Shown here in pieces: positions 1 to 8,578 of a DNA stretch of 64,000 bases. The position numbers were made by a program, and so were the translations under genes. This DNA comes from Mycobacteriales bacterium (GTDB lineage Bacteria > Actinomycetota > Actinomycetes > Mycobacteriales > CADCTP01). Positions within the stretch are counted from its first letter, which is position 1, and each line of letters starts with the position of its first letter. A model generated the notes under the pieces. The model did no database searches and was not told where the DNA came from. It saw only the letters and a program-made list of their open reading frames with translations. The DNA lies in the NCBI GenBank assembly GCA_035995165.1, contig DASYKU010000124.1:1-64000 (forward strand), written 5' to 3'.

Positions 1-62
1 GCCTACGACCGGCCCCGCGCGGTGAACGAGTAGCCGCCCTGCTGCTATCCTCTACGCGGCTT

Positions 63-138
<76 letters not shown>

Positions 139-213
139 CAGTCAGAGGCGGTGTCGGGTCTCCCGGCGCCGCCTCTTTGCTGCTCGTACAGCAGTCAAGT
201 ACAGCACTACCCA

Positions 214-522
214 TCAGCTGTCCAAGCTCTCGGACAGCCGCCTCAGCGCCTCGCGGGTCTGGTGGGCGGGAGCCTGGCTGTAGATCTCCATCGTGACCTT
301 GATCCGCGCGGGCCGGAGAATCTGCATGATCACCTGTGGGTGCACGTCGAGGTCGACGAGCAGGGTTGCGCACGTGCGGCGCGCGTCAGCACGCTGATGT
401 CCCGGGACATGGGTAGCGGCAGGGTCGGCTTCCGAGGCCTCGGTCTCCGGGTCCGGGTGGAGCAACTGGCCGGTACCGCAGCGCCACACCGCAGTCCGGT
501 GCAGCGTGGGCTCGCTTGACAT
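214..522 (-). pseudogene. Tyrosine-recombinase (phage/ICE integrase) C-terminal remnant
   Basis: The last ~65 residues match the C-terminal catalytic part of actinobacterial tyrosine integrases: a DARRTC segment, LLVDLDVHPQVIMQIL, the VTMEIYS box with the nucleophilic Tyr, and the TREALRRL tail. The His of the usual HDARRTC motif is Ala here and the His of the LRH motif is Pro, so two catalytic positions are lost. The N-terminal core-binding and SAM-like domains are absent; the upstream part of the frame is not recognisable. It is transcribed towards tRNA-Ala, the usual orientation for an integrase at its attL side. I infer a scar of a lost integrative element. Confidence 0.75.
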
Positions 523-755
523 GCCGTGGTGGCGGCGGGAGGTCTACTCAGAGCAGCCGAACGCGTGGAAGCTCTACCTGGTCCTCGCTGGCCTGTTTCC
601 CCGGAACTGCACTGTGGGATTTGGCCATCGGCCACCCGGTGCTCACGATCGGCGGTGCGGTGGTCGCCGCCGGGTGGGTGGGAGTCTCGGTCTATGCCTT
701 CCGTGTCGCCCGCCGAGGACGGTCCGGGCCGACCCGCGGGCACCTCGACAGCTAG
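521..755 (+). pseudogene. Possible small membrane protein, apparently frameshifted
   Basis: An ATG at 521 opens a frame beginning MPWWRREVYSEQ and reaching a hydrophobic stretch (LYLVLAGLF). Near position 600 the hydrophobic, protein-like character switches to the +1 frame, which continues with LWDLAIGHPVLTIGG and a clear transmembrane segment before a basic tail and a stop at 753-755. Joined, the two parts would form a two-helix membrane protein of about 78 residues, of the kind found as cargo in actinobacterial integrative elements. No family is recognised. Either the gene is broken or only one of the frames is real. Confidence 0.25.
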
Positions 756-861
756 AACGACCGACGCCGCGGCCGCTTGAATGGAGTCGGCGAGGTCGAC
801 GGCCGTTAGTGGCATCTCGGAGGTGGCACGGAGCCGTACGAGCCCGTGGGAGGCTGGCTGA

Positions 862-1887
862 GTGACTCGTCTTCTCGTCCTCGGCGGCACTGCTTTCGTG
901 GGTCGAGCGGTGGTCGAAGACGCCCTGTTACGCGGCTGGACGGTGACAACCTTCAACCGTGGGAGGACAGGACCCGATCTACCTGGTGTCATCACGGTCC
1001 GAGGAGACCGGACCTCTTCCGCCGACGTGGACCGGCTCAGCCGAGAAGGGCCATGGGACGCGGTCGTTGATACCTCTGGATACGTGCCCGTCAACGTGCT
1101 CGACGTCGCCCGCCGCCTCGCTCCGACGACCGATAGGTACGTTTTCCTGTCGACGGTCAGCGCCTATGCCGGCTGGCCCACCGTTCCACTGGATGAGTGC
1201 TCCCCGGCTTTGGTGTGCCCGCCCGACGCAGGGCCCGACTACGGCGAGGATCATGAGGACGGCCCCACTCGGTACGGCTACCAGAAGGCCGGGTGCGAAG
1301 CCGCGGTCCGCGAGGTTTTCGGGGATATCCGGACCACGGTTCTACGACCTGGAGTCATTCTCGGACCGCACGAGTACGTGGGCCGTCTACCGTGGTGGTT
1401 ACGGCGTATTGCCACTGGCGGTCGAGTCATCGCACCAGGTTCGCCAGATCGATCCATCCAGCCGATCGACGTACGCGACGTAGCGAACTTTGCGATTCGC
1501 TGCGTTATCGAGAACATCGGCGGCTTGTTCAACGTCACCGCACCAATCGGCCGGGACTCGTTCGGAGCGCTCCTGAGGTCCTGCCGGCAGATCGCGCAGT
1601 CGACAGCAGAACTTGTATGGGTACCCGACAGTGATCTGCTCGCGGCCGGCGTCCGCCAGTGGAGTGAGATGCCGTTGTGGCGTGTAGCTGCCGGTGTCTG
1701 GCAGGTCGATTCGTCGGCCGCAGTCCGTGTCGGGCTCGTAGCCCGCTCCCAGGCGGACACGGTCACCGACACGTGGACGTGGATGCGCACCACCGTTCCC
1801 AGCAAGGAGCCCGATCGGGCCGGCGAGACCGGCCTCGACGCCGCGGCCGAGCTGCGCTTGCTGGAGACGTTCACGCGGACGAGCTGA
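862..1887 (+). CDS. NAD-dependent epimerase/dehydratase-like protein (extended SDR)
   Basis: This 341-residue protein opens with a Rossmann dinucleotide-binding motif (LLVLGGTAFVGRAVV), contains the STVSAYAG strand typical of extended SDRs, a YGYQKAG segment carrying the catalytic Tyr-xxx-Lys, and TTVLRPGVILGPHEY as the substrate-side loop. It probably oxidises or epimerises a nucleotide sugar or a related small molecule in the cytoplasm; the substrate cannot be read from sequence. The GTG start is favoured by GGGAGG about eight bases upstream. The gene lies alone in an accessory stretch and its 3' end overlaps the convergent broken regulator by 17 bases. Codon use is less GC-biased than in the core region, consistent with acquisition. 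Confidence 0.8.
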   Translation: MTRLLVLGGTAFVGRAVVEDALLRGWTVTTFNRGRTGPDLPGVITVRGDRTSSADVDRLSREGPWDAVVDTSGYVPVNVLDVARRLAPTTDRYVFLSTVSAYAGWPTVPLDECSPALVCPPDAGPDYGEDHEDGPTRYGYQKAGCEAAVREVFGDIRTTVLRPGVILGPHEYVGRLPWWLRRIATGGRVIAPGSPDRSIQPIDVRDVANFAIRCVIENIGGLFNVTAPIGRDSFGALLRSCRQIAQSTAELVWVPDSDLLAAGVRQWSEMPLWRVAAGVWQVDSSAAVRVGLVARSQADTVTDTWTWMRTTVPSKEPDRAGETGLDAAAELRLLETFTRTS

Positions 1888-3168
1888 GCGCCGGCAGCGG
1901 TACGGCTCTGGCGAGCCAGTCGTTCGCCTCCTCGTGGAGTCGTCTCGCGGCTGGTTCGTTGCGCCAACGGGTCGTGGCGAGCTGATCCCGTGCGCGGGCG
2001 AGCCGACTCGATACGGCGACACTGGTTGGGCTGGCTCCCGGAGCCAGTACCGCTTCGAGCACAGCGCCGGCCGCGTCCAGATCACCTTTCAGGAGCAGGG
2101 CGGAGGTCAGGTCGAGACGGGCACCTGCCGCCAGCCCGGCTCCGGTCAGGCCGGACTCGTTGAGAGGTCGGCTGATGTACGCCTCCGCCCGGGTGCCGTC
2201 GCCGACCGTCAGCCATGCCGCGCCGGCGCAAGCCGCGGCCCGACCTTCGTCGAAGCGGAACTCGCCGCGGATCTCGTCGTGCAACTCGTCGTGACCGCCA
2301 ACGGTCGCAGCCAGTGTTTCGGCTGTCCGTAGGGATTCCGCGACTTCCTCGACGTTGCCGCCCACCGCATGTGTTCGTGCGGCGATGTAGTGGAGTCGCA
2401 TTTCCGGACTGCCGGCCGGGGCGACCGCCAGTCCGTGGCCGACTGCGTCGAGAGAGCACCGGCGACATCGCGGCTCCAGAAGGCCACCGTGGCGCGCAGG
2501 CCGTACGCCCAGGCGGTGAGAGAGGCGTGTCCGGCGAGGTCGGCGTACTCGGTCGAGCACCGAGCCAGGATCGCCGCTGCGTCCCACCGGCCGAGATCGA
2601 ATGCGGTTGATCCCATCAGAGCCGTTGCCTGGCCGAGCACGGTGTAGAGGTCGGCCAGGTGCCGTGGCCGATGAGTGGTCTGCACCAGGCGCAGCGTGAC
2701 GGCCCGCAGGTCGCGCGCGGTGGCGAACGCCTGGACGGAGGGCATGTCGTTGTACGAGCGGGCCAGCAGGACGATCCGTTCCTGCAGATGCGAGATTGCG
2801 CCTGTCCCGAGCTCGCCGCTCCTCGCCAGCACGTCCGTCGAGCATTCTTCCGCCGCAGCCAGCAGTCCGCTGACCGCCGCCAGCCCGATTGCGCCCTGCC
2901 GGTCAGCCGTGGAGGTCTCCGACAGGCCGATTTCTGAGAGCGTCACGGTTCGATCGAGCTTCGCGCTCAGCACCGCAGCAATGAACTGCGTTGTCCTCGC
3001 GCGCGGATGGGTGCCCTCGCACCAGCGGCTCACCGCGGTGTGATCGCATCTCACGGGGTGACTGGCGCGCACCGATTCCTCACGAACCGCCCGCGCGAGC
3101 GCCTTGTACGACAGCCCCGCACTTGTCATGACCTGCAAGAGCCGGTCGTTCGACCTCGTCTCCTTCAC
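1871..3168 (-). pseudogene. XRE-family regulator with C-terminal repeat domain, frameshifted
   Basis: The N-terminal ~85 residues form a helix-turn-helix of the actinomycete XRE type (AVSRWCEGTHPRARTT), followed by an alpha-helical TPR-like sensor region. The frame that starts at the GTG at 3166-3168 stays coherent down to about GALST (near 2450) and then becomes arginine-rich nonsense. Coherent sequence (AVGHGLAVAPAGSPEMRLHY and helical repeats to the stop at 1871) resumes in another frame at that point. One base appears to be missing around 2440-2460. It is a real frameshift or a sequencing error; the intact product would be about 430 residues. Start and stop of the preceding stub overlap as GTGA. 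Confidence 0.7.
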
Positions 3169-3272
3169 CGGTCGACCTTCCCCAGGCGGACGGCGCGGGC
3201 CGGCGCCCTCTTCGAGAGCCCGGCTCGCGTCATGGCCTCGTGGAGTCGGTCGCTGAACCGTCTCTCGGTCAC
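3165..3272 (-). CDS. 35-residue stub resembling the N-terminus of the adjacent XRE regulator
   Basis: The frame starts at GTG 3270-3272 with AGAGGG just upstream and ends in a TGA that overlaps the regulator start (GTGA). Its DRLHEAMTRAGLSKRAPARAV closely parallels DRLLQVMTSAGLSYKALARAV of the following gene, so it looks like a partial tandem duplication of the first helices of the HTH domain. It could be a translated leader coupling the regulator to upstream initiation, or debris. It is too short to fold as a full HTH. Confidence 0.35.
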   Translation of the reverse strand: MTERRFSDRLHEAMTRAGLSKRAPARAVRLGKVDR

Positions 3273-3374
3273 GGGACCCTCTTTCGCGCCAGCAGGGAGC
3301 GCATTCCGCATCCCTGGAGTGCTCAAGTGCGCCCCCGTTTGCGCCCTGCTCTGCATATCACTGTAGCGGCAAGA

Positions 3375-3387
3375 TACTTCGCAAGTA
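3375..3387. promoter_or_regulatory. Candidate operator between divergent XRE genes
   Basis: The 13-mer TACTTCGCAAGTA has perfect 5-bp inverted arms (TACTT/AAGTA) around CGC and sits in the 158-bp gap between the two divergent XRE-type genes. Such short palindromes are typical operators for dimeric HTH regulators. Binding is inferred only from position and symmetry. Confidence 0.3.
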
Positions 3388-3429
3388 GTGCTGATCGGTT
3401 ACGAAACGCCGCTCGTCGGAAGGAGTGTC

Positions 3430-3846
3430 GTGTCCACTCACACCGACCGGTTGCCTCGCATCCGCGGTCTCCGGATCGAACGCGGCTGGACCCAGCGGGA
3501 GCTGGCCGAGCGGATGATCTTGCGGTCGGACGATCCACAGGTCGCGGTCGTCGCCGACGTGATCTCCAAGTGGGAGCGCGGCGAGAAGGGGGTCAGCGCG
3601 CGCTATCGCGCCCTTCTCGCTGCCGTTCTCGGCGTCAGCACCGACGAGCTCGGGCTGCCCGGCCTGGCGCGCGGGCAGAAGAAGCCCGCCGTGCCGCCCG
3701 GGGAACCCGCCGCTGATCAGCTCCGCGCCGCGGCCAGCGCGCTCAGGGTGGCGCTCGATCATGTCGAGCGAGCGGCGGCCCTCCAGGACCGGGCGTCGGA
3801 AATCTGCAAGAGGGCGGACGGGGAGATCGATAGCGTCGGGGGGTGA
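3430..3846 (+). CDS. XRE-family transcriptional regulator
   Basis: The product of about 138 residues carries an N-terminal helix-turn-helix (IRGLRIERGWTQRELAERM, then DVISKWERG as the recognition part) in roughly residues 8-70. A Pro/Ala-rich linker follows, then a C-terminal amphipathic helix (ALRVALDHVERAAALQDRA) likely used for oligomerisation or partner binding. GTG 3430 is preferred over the upstream ATG at 3388 because AGGAG lies at 3421-3425. The stop overlaps the next gene as GTGA, so the two are probably translated together. It is divergent from the frameshifted XRE regulator, with a small palindrome between them that may be its operator. Confidence 0.8.
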   Translation: MSTHTDRLPRIRGLRIERGWTQRELAERMILRSDDPQVAVVADVISKWERGEKGVSARYRALLAAVLGVSTDELGLPGLARGQKKPAVPPGEPAADQLRAAASALRVALDHVERAAALQDRASEICKRADGEIDSVGG

Positions 3847-4241
3847 CGGAGACGATGACGAGTGGGACGGTCAACTTCGAGATTCTCGGGTGGGACGAGA
3901 CTTGGACCGGGGAGCTCGCCGAAGGTTGGGTGCTGGCGAGGGCGACCGTGCGGAAGCGGATGACCGGGGCGATCGAGGGGACCTCGGTGGCCGAGGTGAG
4001 TACGACCGGGCAGGGGACCGGCCGGGCGTACTCGGCGTTGGAGCGGGTCGAGGGGGCGGTCGGCGGGCCGACCGGATCGTTCCTGCTGCAGCACGGCGGG
4101 GCCGGGGACGAGACCGGGCAGGAGGCGTTCGGGCACATCGTGCCGGGGACCGGGACCGGTGAGCTGGTCGGCCTGCGCGGGACCGCCGTGTTCGCCCACG
4201 ACGACGAGGGCGCGCGGATCACGCTGAGCTGGATCCTCTAG
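3843..4241 (+). CDS. DUF3224 domain protein
   Basis: The whole 132-residue protein matches the DUF3224 pattern: an opening strand FEILGWDETW, the ARATVRKRMTGAIEG segment, GSFLLQHGG, then a closing GTGTGELVGLRG and a beta strand ending in LSWIL. These are small cytoplasmic beta-barrel proteins of the lipocalin-like/AOC-barrel type with no settled function. GTG 3843 overlaps the stop of the XRE gene by four bases, which suggests one operon; an internal ATG at 3855 is the alternative start. Its stop overlaps the convergent pmt stop. Confidence 0.8.
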   Translation: MTETMTSGTVNFEILGWDETWTGELAEGWVLARATVRKRMTGAIEGTSVAEVSTTGQGTGRAYSALERVEGAVGGPTGSFLLQHGGAGDETGQEAFGHIVPGTGTGELVGLRGTAVFAHDDEGARITLSWIL

Positions 4242-5734
4242 ATCCAGCTGGGGAACCAGATCCGGGAGCGCCATTCCTGGTAGGTGATGAGCTGCCCGGA
4301 CAGGATCGGCCACAGCCAGGCCGAGTTCACCACGACCAGCGCGACGTACGCGCAGACCGCGACCAGGCCGATCGTGCGCCGCTGCTCGCCGGCGCCGGCC
4401 GAGCCGAGCACGGCGCCGAGGATCAGCGTCACGCCGATGACCAGGAACGGCACCAGCGGGGTCATGTAGAACAGGAACATCGTCCGGCCCGGCACCGAGA
4501 ACCAGGTCACCCAGCCGGCGAAGAACGCCATCAGGATCGTCCAGCCGCGCCAGTCCCGGCGGACCAGCGCGATCCAGCCGGCCCAGAGCACCGCCGGCAC
4601 GAACATCCACCACAGCGCCGGCGTCCCGACATCGAGCACCGTCCGGACGCACTGGGACGCGCCGCAGCCGGTCGGGGCCGGGTTGCTCGGGTAGTAGAAG
4701 AGCACCGGCCGCCCGGTCACCAGCCAGCCCCAGGGCGAGGACTGGTACGTGTGCGGCGTGGACAGTCCCTCGTGGAAGTGCCACATCTCGGAGTGGTAGC
4801 GCAGCAGCGACCGCAGCGGTCCCGGCAGGAACGAGCCGTAGCCGGAGTTGTGGTCGGCCCAGTGCCGGTCGTACGAGTTCTCCCCGAGAAACCAGCCCGA
4901 CCAGGTCAGCAGGTACGCGATCGTCGGCGCCACGACGTACGAGCCGACGGCGCCGGGGAGGTCACGGGCGGCGGTGACGATCCAGGGCCGGGGTACGCCG
5001 GCCGCGCGCCGGGCGCCGAGGTCCCAGAGCACCGACAGGACCGCGAAACCGGCCAGGAAGTAGACGCCGCTCCACTTCACCCCGCAGGACAGCCCGAGCA
5101 GGACGCCGCCGGCCAGCCGCCACGGCCGGAAGCCGACCCGGGCGCCGACGGCGGAGAGAACCCGGTCCCGGTCCACGATCAGGCAGGCGAACCCGGCCAG
5201 CACGAACAACGCCAGGTAGATGTCCAGCAGCGCGAACCGGCTCTGGACGATCGAGAGCCCGTCGGCGGCCAGCAGGATGCCGGCGACGCTGCCGAGCAGC
5301 GTCGAGCGGGTCATCCGCCGTACGACCCGGACCAGGATCAGCACGCAGAGGGTGCCGGCGATCGCCGACGGCACCCGCCAGCCGACCGAGTTGTCCCCGA
5401 AGACCGAGATCCCGGCCGCCACCAGCCACTTCCCGAGCGGCGGGTGGACCACGAACATGTAGCCCGGGTTGTTCTCGAAGCCCCCGTTGCGCAGGATCTC
5501 GCCACCCTCGGTGGCGTAGTAGACCTCGTCGAACTGCTTCGCCTGCGGGAACCCGATCCCCCACAGCCGGACCAGCGCGGCGATCAGCGTGATCAGCCCG
5601 GTCGCGACCCAGGACAACGCCTCGTCGGCCGGCATCGGCCGGCGCTCCGTCGGGCGGACCCGGCCCCGGTGCCGTCGCGGCGGCTCGTCCGCGCCCGAGG
5701 CGTCCGGCGGGGCTGCCTCGAGCGTCAGAGCCAT
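4238..5734 (-). CDS. pmt: Polyprenyl-phosphate-mannose--protein mannosyltransferase (GT39)
   Basis: This 498-residue integral membrane protein transfers mannose from polyprenyl-phosphate-mannose to Ser/Thr of secreted proteins, the actinobacterial Pmt system. After a cytoplasmic tail a first membrane helix leads into GIGFPQAKQFDEVYYA, whose acidic pair in the first extracytoplasmic loop is the conserved catalytic feature of the family. VVHPPLGKWLVA, SRFALLDIYLALFVLAG, CGVKWSG and a late FSVPGRTMFLFYMTPLVPF are further family signatures. About eleven hydrophobic segments are visible. The ATG is six bases behind TACCAT, suggesting a leaderless transcript. The gene diverges from rsmI, a frequent neighbour in actinomycetes, and its stop overlaps the convergent DUF3224 gene. 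Confidence 0.93.
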   Translation of the reverse strand: MALTLEAAPPDASGADEPPRRHRGRVRPTERRPMPADEALSWVATGLITLIAALVRLWGIGFPQAKQFDEVYYATEGGEILRNGGFENNPGYMFVVHPPLGKWLVAAGISVFGDNSVGWRVPSAIAGTLCVLILVRVVRRMTRSTLLGSVAGILLAADGLSIVQSRFALLDIYLALFVLAGFACLIVDRDRVLSAVGARVGFRPWRLAGGVLLGLSCGVKWSGVYFLAGFAVLSVLWDLGARRAAGVPRPWIVTAARDLPGAVGSYVVAPTIAYLLTWSGWFLGENSYDRHWADHNSGYGSFLPGPLRSLLRYHSEMWHFHEGLSTPHTYQSSPWGWLVTGRPVLFYYPSNPAPTGCGASQCVRTVLDVGTPALWWMFVPAVLWAGWIALVRRDWRGWTILMAFFAGWVTWFSVPGRTMFLFYMTPLVPFLVIGVTLILGAVLGSAGAGEQRRTIGLVAVCAYVALVVVNSAWLWPILSGQLITYQEWRSRIWFPSWI

Positions 5735-5740
5735 GCTGGG

Positions 5741-5746
5741 ATGGTA
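5741..5746 (-). promoter_or_regulatory. -10 element of pmt (leaderless type)
   Basis: Read on the minus strand, TACCAT ends six bases before the pmt ATG. This places the transcription start at or next to the start codon, the same geometry as rsmI, metG, rsmA, ispE, tetR and trpS in this window. No Shine-Dalgarno sequence is present. Confidence 0.5.
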
Positions 5747-5777
5747 AGCGGCAGGAGTGCGCGCCGGGAGCGGAGGC

Positions 5778-5884
5778 CGGGCGCGGCGGCGTCTGGACCG
5801 GAGCGCCGCCGGCCGCGACTGCGTTCATGCGGGGGCGCGGAGGGAAGACGCCGCCCGAAGCGCTCGGCCGGGAGTGAACAAAGG
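5778..5884. repeat. Copy A of a ~107-bp inverted-repeat element
   Basis: This intergenic block is closely similar to 8588-8698, starting with gcgcggcggcgtctggac and ending near ggagtgaacaaagg. Arms GGCGGCGTCT (5785-5794) and AGACGCCGCC (5846-5855) are perfect inverted repeats of 10 bp, so RNA or single strands could form a long hairpin. It sits between the divergent pmt and rsmI genes. No ORF shared by both copies is seen, so it resembles a REP/MITE-like dispersed element rather than a gene. Confidence 0.75.
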
Positions 5885-5891
5885 TGCACAG

Positions 5892-5897
5892 TACTCT
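5892..5897 (+). promoter_or_regulatory. -10 element of rsmI (leaderless type)
   Basis: TACTCT ends six bases before the rsmI GTG at 5904. The identical hexamer and spacing recur at ispE. This supports GTG 5904 over starts further upstream, which would have to be encoded by the repeat element. Confidence 0.5.
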
Positions 5898-5903
5898 CGG
5901 CGC

Positions 5904-6740
5904 GTGGAAGGCGGGACGCTCGTGCTGGCCGGGGCCCCGTTGGGTGACCCGGCCGACGCCAGCCCGCGGCTGCGGGACGCCCTGGAGAAGGCGGACGTGA
6001 TCGCGGCCGAGGACACCCGGCGGCTCTTCCGGCTCGCCTCCGACCTGGGCCTTCGCGTTCCGGGGCGGGTGGTCCGGCACGACGACGCCACCGAGGAGGC
6101 CGGTACGCCCGGCCTGGTCGAGGAGCTCCGCGCCGGCCGTACGGTCCTGCTGGTCACCGACGGCGGCATGCCCAGCGTCTCCGACCCCGGCTACCGGCTG
6201 GTGTCCGCCGCCGTCGCCGCCGGGATCCCGGTCACCGCGGTGCCGGGGCCGTCCGCGGTCACCACCGCGCTGGCACTGTCCGGCCTGCCGAGCGACCGGT
6301 TCTGCTTCGAGGGCTTCCTGCCCCGCAAGCCCGGGGAGCGGCGCCGGGCGCTGACCGAGCTGCGGGACGAACGCCGGACGCTGGTCCTCTTCGAGGCCCC
6401 GCACCGGCTGGCCGCGACGCTGGCCGACGCCGCCGAGATCCTCGGCCCGGACCGGCCCGCGGCGGCCTGCCGGGAGATGACCAAGACGTACGAGGAAGTG
6501 CGCCGGGGGCCACTGCAGGAGCTCGCGAAGTGGGCCGGTGAGGGCGTACGGGGCGAGATCACGCTGGTGATCGGCGGTGCGCCGCGGGCGATCGTGGACG
6601 CCGACCCGCTCGTGTTGGCCGGTGCGGTCGCCGCCCGGGAGCAGGCCGGCACCGACCGCAAGGCCGCGATCGCCGAGGTCGCGAAGGAGACGGGCCTGCC
6701 CAAGCGGGTCGTGTACGCCGCAGTGGTGGCGGCGCGTTAA
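5904..6740 (+). CDS. rsmI: 16S rRNA (cytidine1402-2'-O)-methyltransferase RsmI
   Basis: RsmI uses S-adenosylmethionine to methylate the 2'-OH of C1402 in the decoding centre of 16S rRNA. The 278-residue product has the tetrapyrrole-methylase fold: [18 protein letters not shown] at the N-terminus, AAEDTRRL, the [13 protein letters not shown] cofactor loop, [16 protein letters not shown] and [14 protein letters not shown]. These are all in family order and the length is normal. GTG 5904 is chosen because the next upstream in-frame ATG (5757) would add about 49 arginine-rich residues translated from an intergenic repeat, and because of the -10 hexamer six bases upstream. It is divergent from pmt and precedes metG by 29 bases. 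Confidence 0.95.
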   Translation: MEGGTLVLAGAPLGDPADASPRLRDALEKADVIAAEDTRRLFRLASDLGLRVPGRVVRHDDATEEAGTPGLVEELRAGRTVLLVTDGGMPSVSDPGYRLVSAAVAAGIPVTAVPGPSAVTTALALSGLPSDRFCFEGFLPRKPGERRRALTELRDERRTLVLFEAPHRLAATLADAAEILGPDRPAAACREMTKTYEEVRRGPLQELAKWAGEGVRGEITLVIGGAPRAIVDADPLVLAGAVAAREQAGTDRKAAIAEVAKETGLPKRVVYAAVVAAR

Positions 6741-6757
6741 GGCGCGCACGGCTTCAC

Positions 6758-6763
6758 TACGCT
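6758..6763 (+). promoter_or_regulatory. -10 element of metG (leaderless type)
   Basis: TACGCT ends six bases before the metG ATG at 6770 and lies just past the rsmI stop, so metG probably has its own leaderless transcript in addition to read-through from rsmI. Confidence 0.45.
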
Positions 6764-6769
6764 GGGTCC

Positions 6770-8578
6770 ATGCCCGATCGACACATCCTCACCTCGGTGG
6801 CCTGGCCGTACGCCAGCGGTCCCCGGCACATCGGCCACGCCGCCGCGTACGTGCCCTCGGACGTCTTCAGCCGCTATCACCGGATGTCGGGCGACAAGGT
6901 CCTGATGGTCTCCGGGACCGACGAGCACGGCACCCCGATCCTGGTCGCGGCGGACAAGGAGGGCGCCTCCACCCGGGAGCTCGCCGACCGCTACAACCGG
7001 CTGATCTGCGAGGACTTCAGCTCGCTCGGCCTGTCCTACGACCTGTTCACCCGGACCACGACGCGCACCCACTACGAGGTGGTGCAGGAGCTCTTCACCG
7101 GCCTGCTCGCCAACGGCTACGTCTTCCCGCAGATCACGCTGGGCGCGATCTCGCCGTCCACCGGCCGGACCCTGCCCGACCGCTACATCGAGGGCACCTG
7201 CCCGATCTGCGGGTACGACGCCGCCCGCGGCGACCAGTGCGACAACTGCGGCAACCAGCTCGACGCGACCGACCTGATCAACCCGCACTCGCGGATCAAC
7301 GGGGAGACCCCGAAGTTCGTCGAGTCCGAGCACTACTTCCTGGATCTGCCGGCGTTCGCCGAGGTGCTCGGCACCTACCTGCAGTCCCGGGACAACTGGC
7401 GTCCGAACGTGGTGAAGTTCTCGCTCAACCTGCTCGACGACCTCAAGCCCCGAGCGATCACCCGCGACCTGGACTGGGGCGTCCCGGTGCCGCTGGACGG
7501 CTGGCGGGACCGGCCGGACAAGAAGCTCTACGTCTGGTTCGACGCGGTCGTCGGCTACCTGTCGGCGTCGATCGAGTGGGCGAAGCGCACCGGCGACCCG
7601 GACGCCTGGCGGCCGTTCTGGCAGGCCGACGAGCGCAGCTACTACTTCATGGGCAAGGACAACATCGTCTTCCACACCGAGATCTGGCCGGCGATGCTGT
7701 TCGGCTACTCCGGGATCGGCGCCCGCGGCGGGCAGCCGGGCTCGCTCGGCGCGCTGGACCGGCCGTACGAGGTGGTCTCCAGCGAGTTCCTGACCATGGA
7801 GGGCAAGCAGTTCTCGTCCTCCCGCGGCGTGATCATCGGGCTGCGCGACGTGCTGTCCCGGTACGACGCCGACGCGCTGCGCTACTACCTCTCGGTCGCC
7901 GGGCCGGAGACCCAGGACACCGACTTCACCTGGACCGAGTTCCGCCGCCGCAACAACGACGAGCTGGCCGACAGCTGGGGCAACCTGGTGAACCGGTCGA
8001 TCTCGCTGGCCGCCCGCAACTTCGGCGAGATCCCGGCCGCGGGCGCGCTGACCGACGCCGACGCGGCCATGCTGGCCTCGGCCAAGGACGCCTTCGGCAC
8101 GGTCGGCGACCTCATCGCGCGGTCCCGGCAGAAGGCGGCGATCGCCGACGCGATGCGCGTAGTCGGCGACGCCAACCGCTACATCTCCGACCAGGCGCCC
8201 TGGAAGCTGGCCAAGGGTGACGCGGCGGACAAGGAGCGGATGGGCACGATCCTCAACGTCGCGCTGCAGGTGGTGGACGACTGCAAGACGCTGCTCACGC
8301 CGTTCCTGCCGACGTCGTCGGACGCCGTGCACCGGGCGCTGGGGAACACCGCGGCGCCGGGGGAGTGGGCGCCGATGCCGGAGGTGGTCGAGGTCGACGA
8401 GCCGACCGCGATCGGCTCGCCGTCGTACCCGGTGATCACCGGGGACTACACCGGCGGCGGGCACTGGGAGTCCACGCCGCTGCCGGTCGGCCGGCCGCTG
8501 GCCCCGCCGACGCCGCTGTTCAAGAAGCTCGACGAGTCCATTGTGGACGAAGAGCTGGCTCGGCTCGCTCCCCCATGA
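6770..8578 (+). CDS. metG: Methionyl-tRNA synthetase
   Basis: This 602-residue class I synthetase charges tRNA-Met, including the initiator, with methionine. The HIGH-type motif appears as [13 protein letters not shown] near residues 16-28, and [10 protein letters not shown] lies in the active site. A zinc knuckle uses Cys144, Cys147, Cys157 and Cys160. The KMSKS-type loop reads GKQFSSSRG with Lys346. The remaining ~200 residues are the helical anticodon-binding domain ([34 protein letters not shown]). There is no C-terminal EMAP/Trbp-type dimerisation domain. Its TGA overlaps an in-frame ATG of tatD (ATGA at 8575-8578), which suggests translational coupling. Confidence 0.97.
   Translation: MPDRHILTSVAWPYASGPRHIGHAAAYVPSDVFSRYHRMSGDKVLMVSGTDEHGTPILVAADKEGASTRELADRYNRLICEDFSSLGLSYDLFTRTTTRTHYEVVQELFTGLLANGYVFPQITLGAISPSTGRTLPDRYIEGTCPICGYDAARGDQCDNCGNQLDATDLINPHSRINGETPKFVESEHYFLDLPAFAEVLGTYLQSRDNWRPNVVKFSLNLLDDLKPRAITRDLDWGVPVPLDGWRDRPDKKLYVWFDAVVGYLSASIEWAKRTGDPDAWRPFWQADERSYYFMGKDNIVFHTEIWPAMLFGYSGIGARGGQPGSLGALDRPYEVVSSEFLTMEGKQFSSSRGVIIGLRDVLSRYDADALRYYLSVAGPETQDTDFTWTEFRRRNNDELADSWGNLVNRSISLAARNFGEIPAAGALTDADAAMLASAKDAFGTVGDLIARSRQKAAIADAMRVVGDANRYISDQAPWKLAKGDAADKERMGTILNVALQVVDDCKTLLTPFLPTSSDAVHRALGNTAAPGEWAPMPEVVEVDEPTAIGSPSYPVITGDYTGGGHWESTPLPVGRPLAPPTPLFKKLDESIVDEELARLAPP

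Noticed and set aside
5757-5903. N-terminal extension of RsmI from ATG 5757
   Set aside because: It would be encoded by the intergenic repeat, is not family-like, and the -10 hexamer sits directly before GTG 5904.
4751-5947. 398-codon plus-strand frame opposite pmt
   Set aside because: It is antisense to a clear GT39 gene, has low-complexity Arg/Pro/Asp composition and no start signal.
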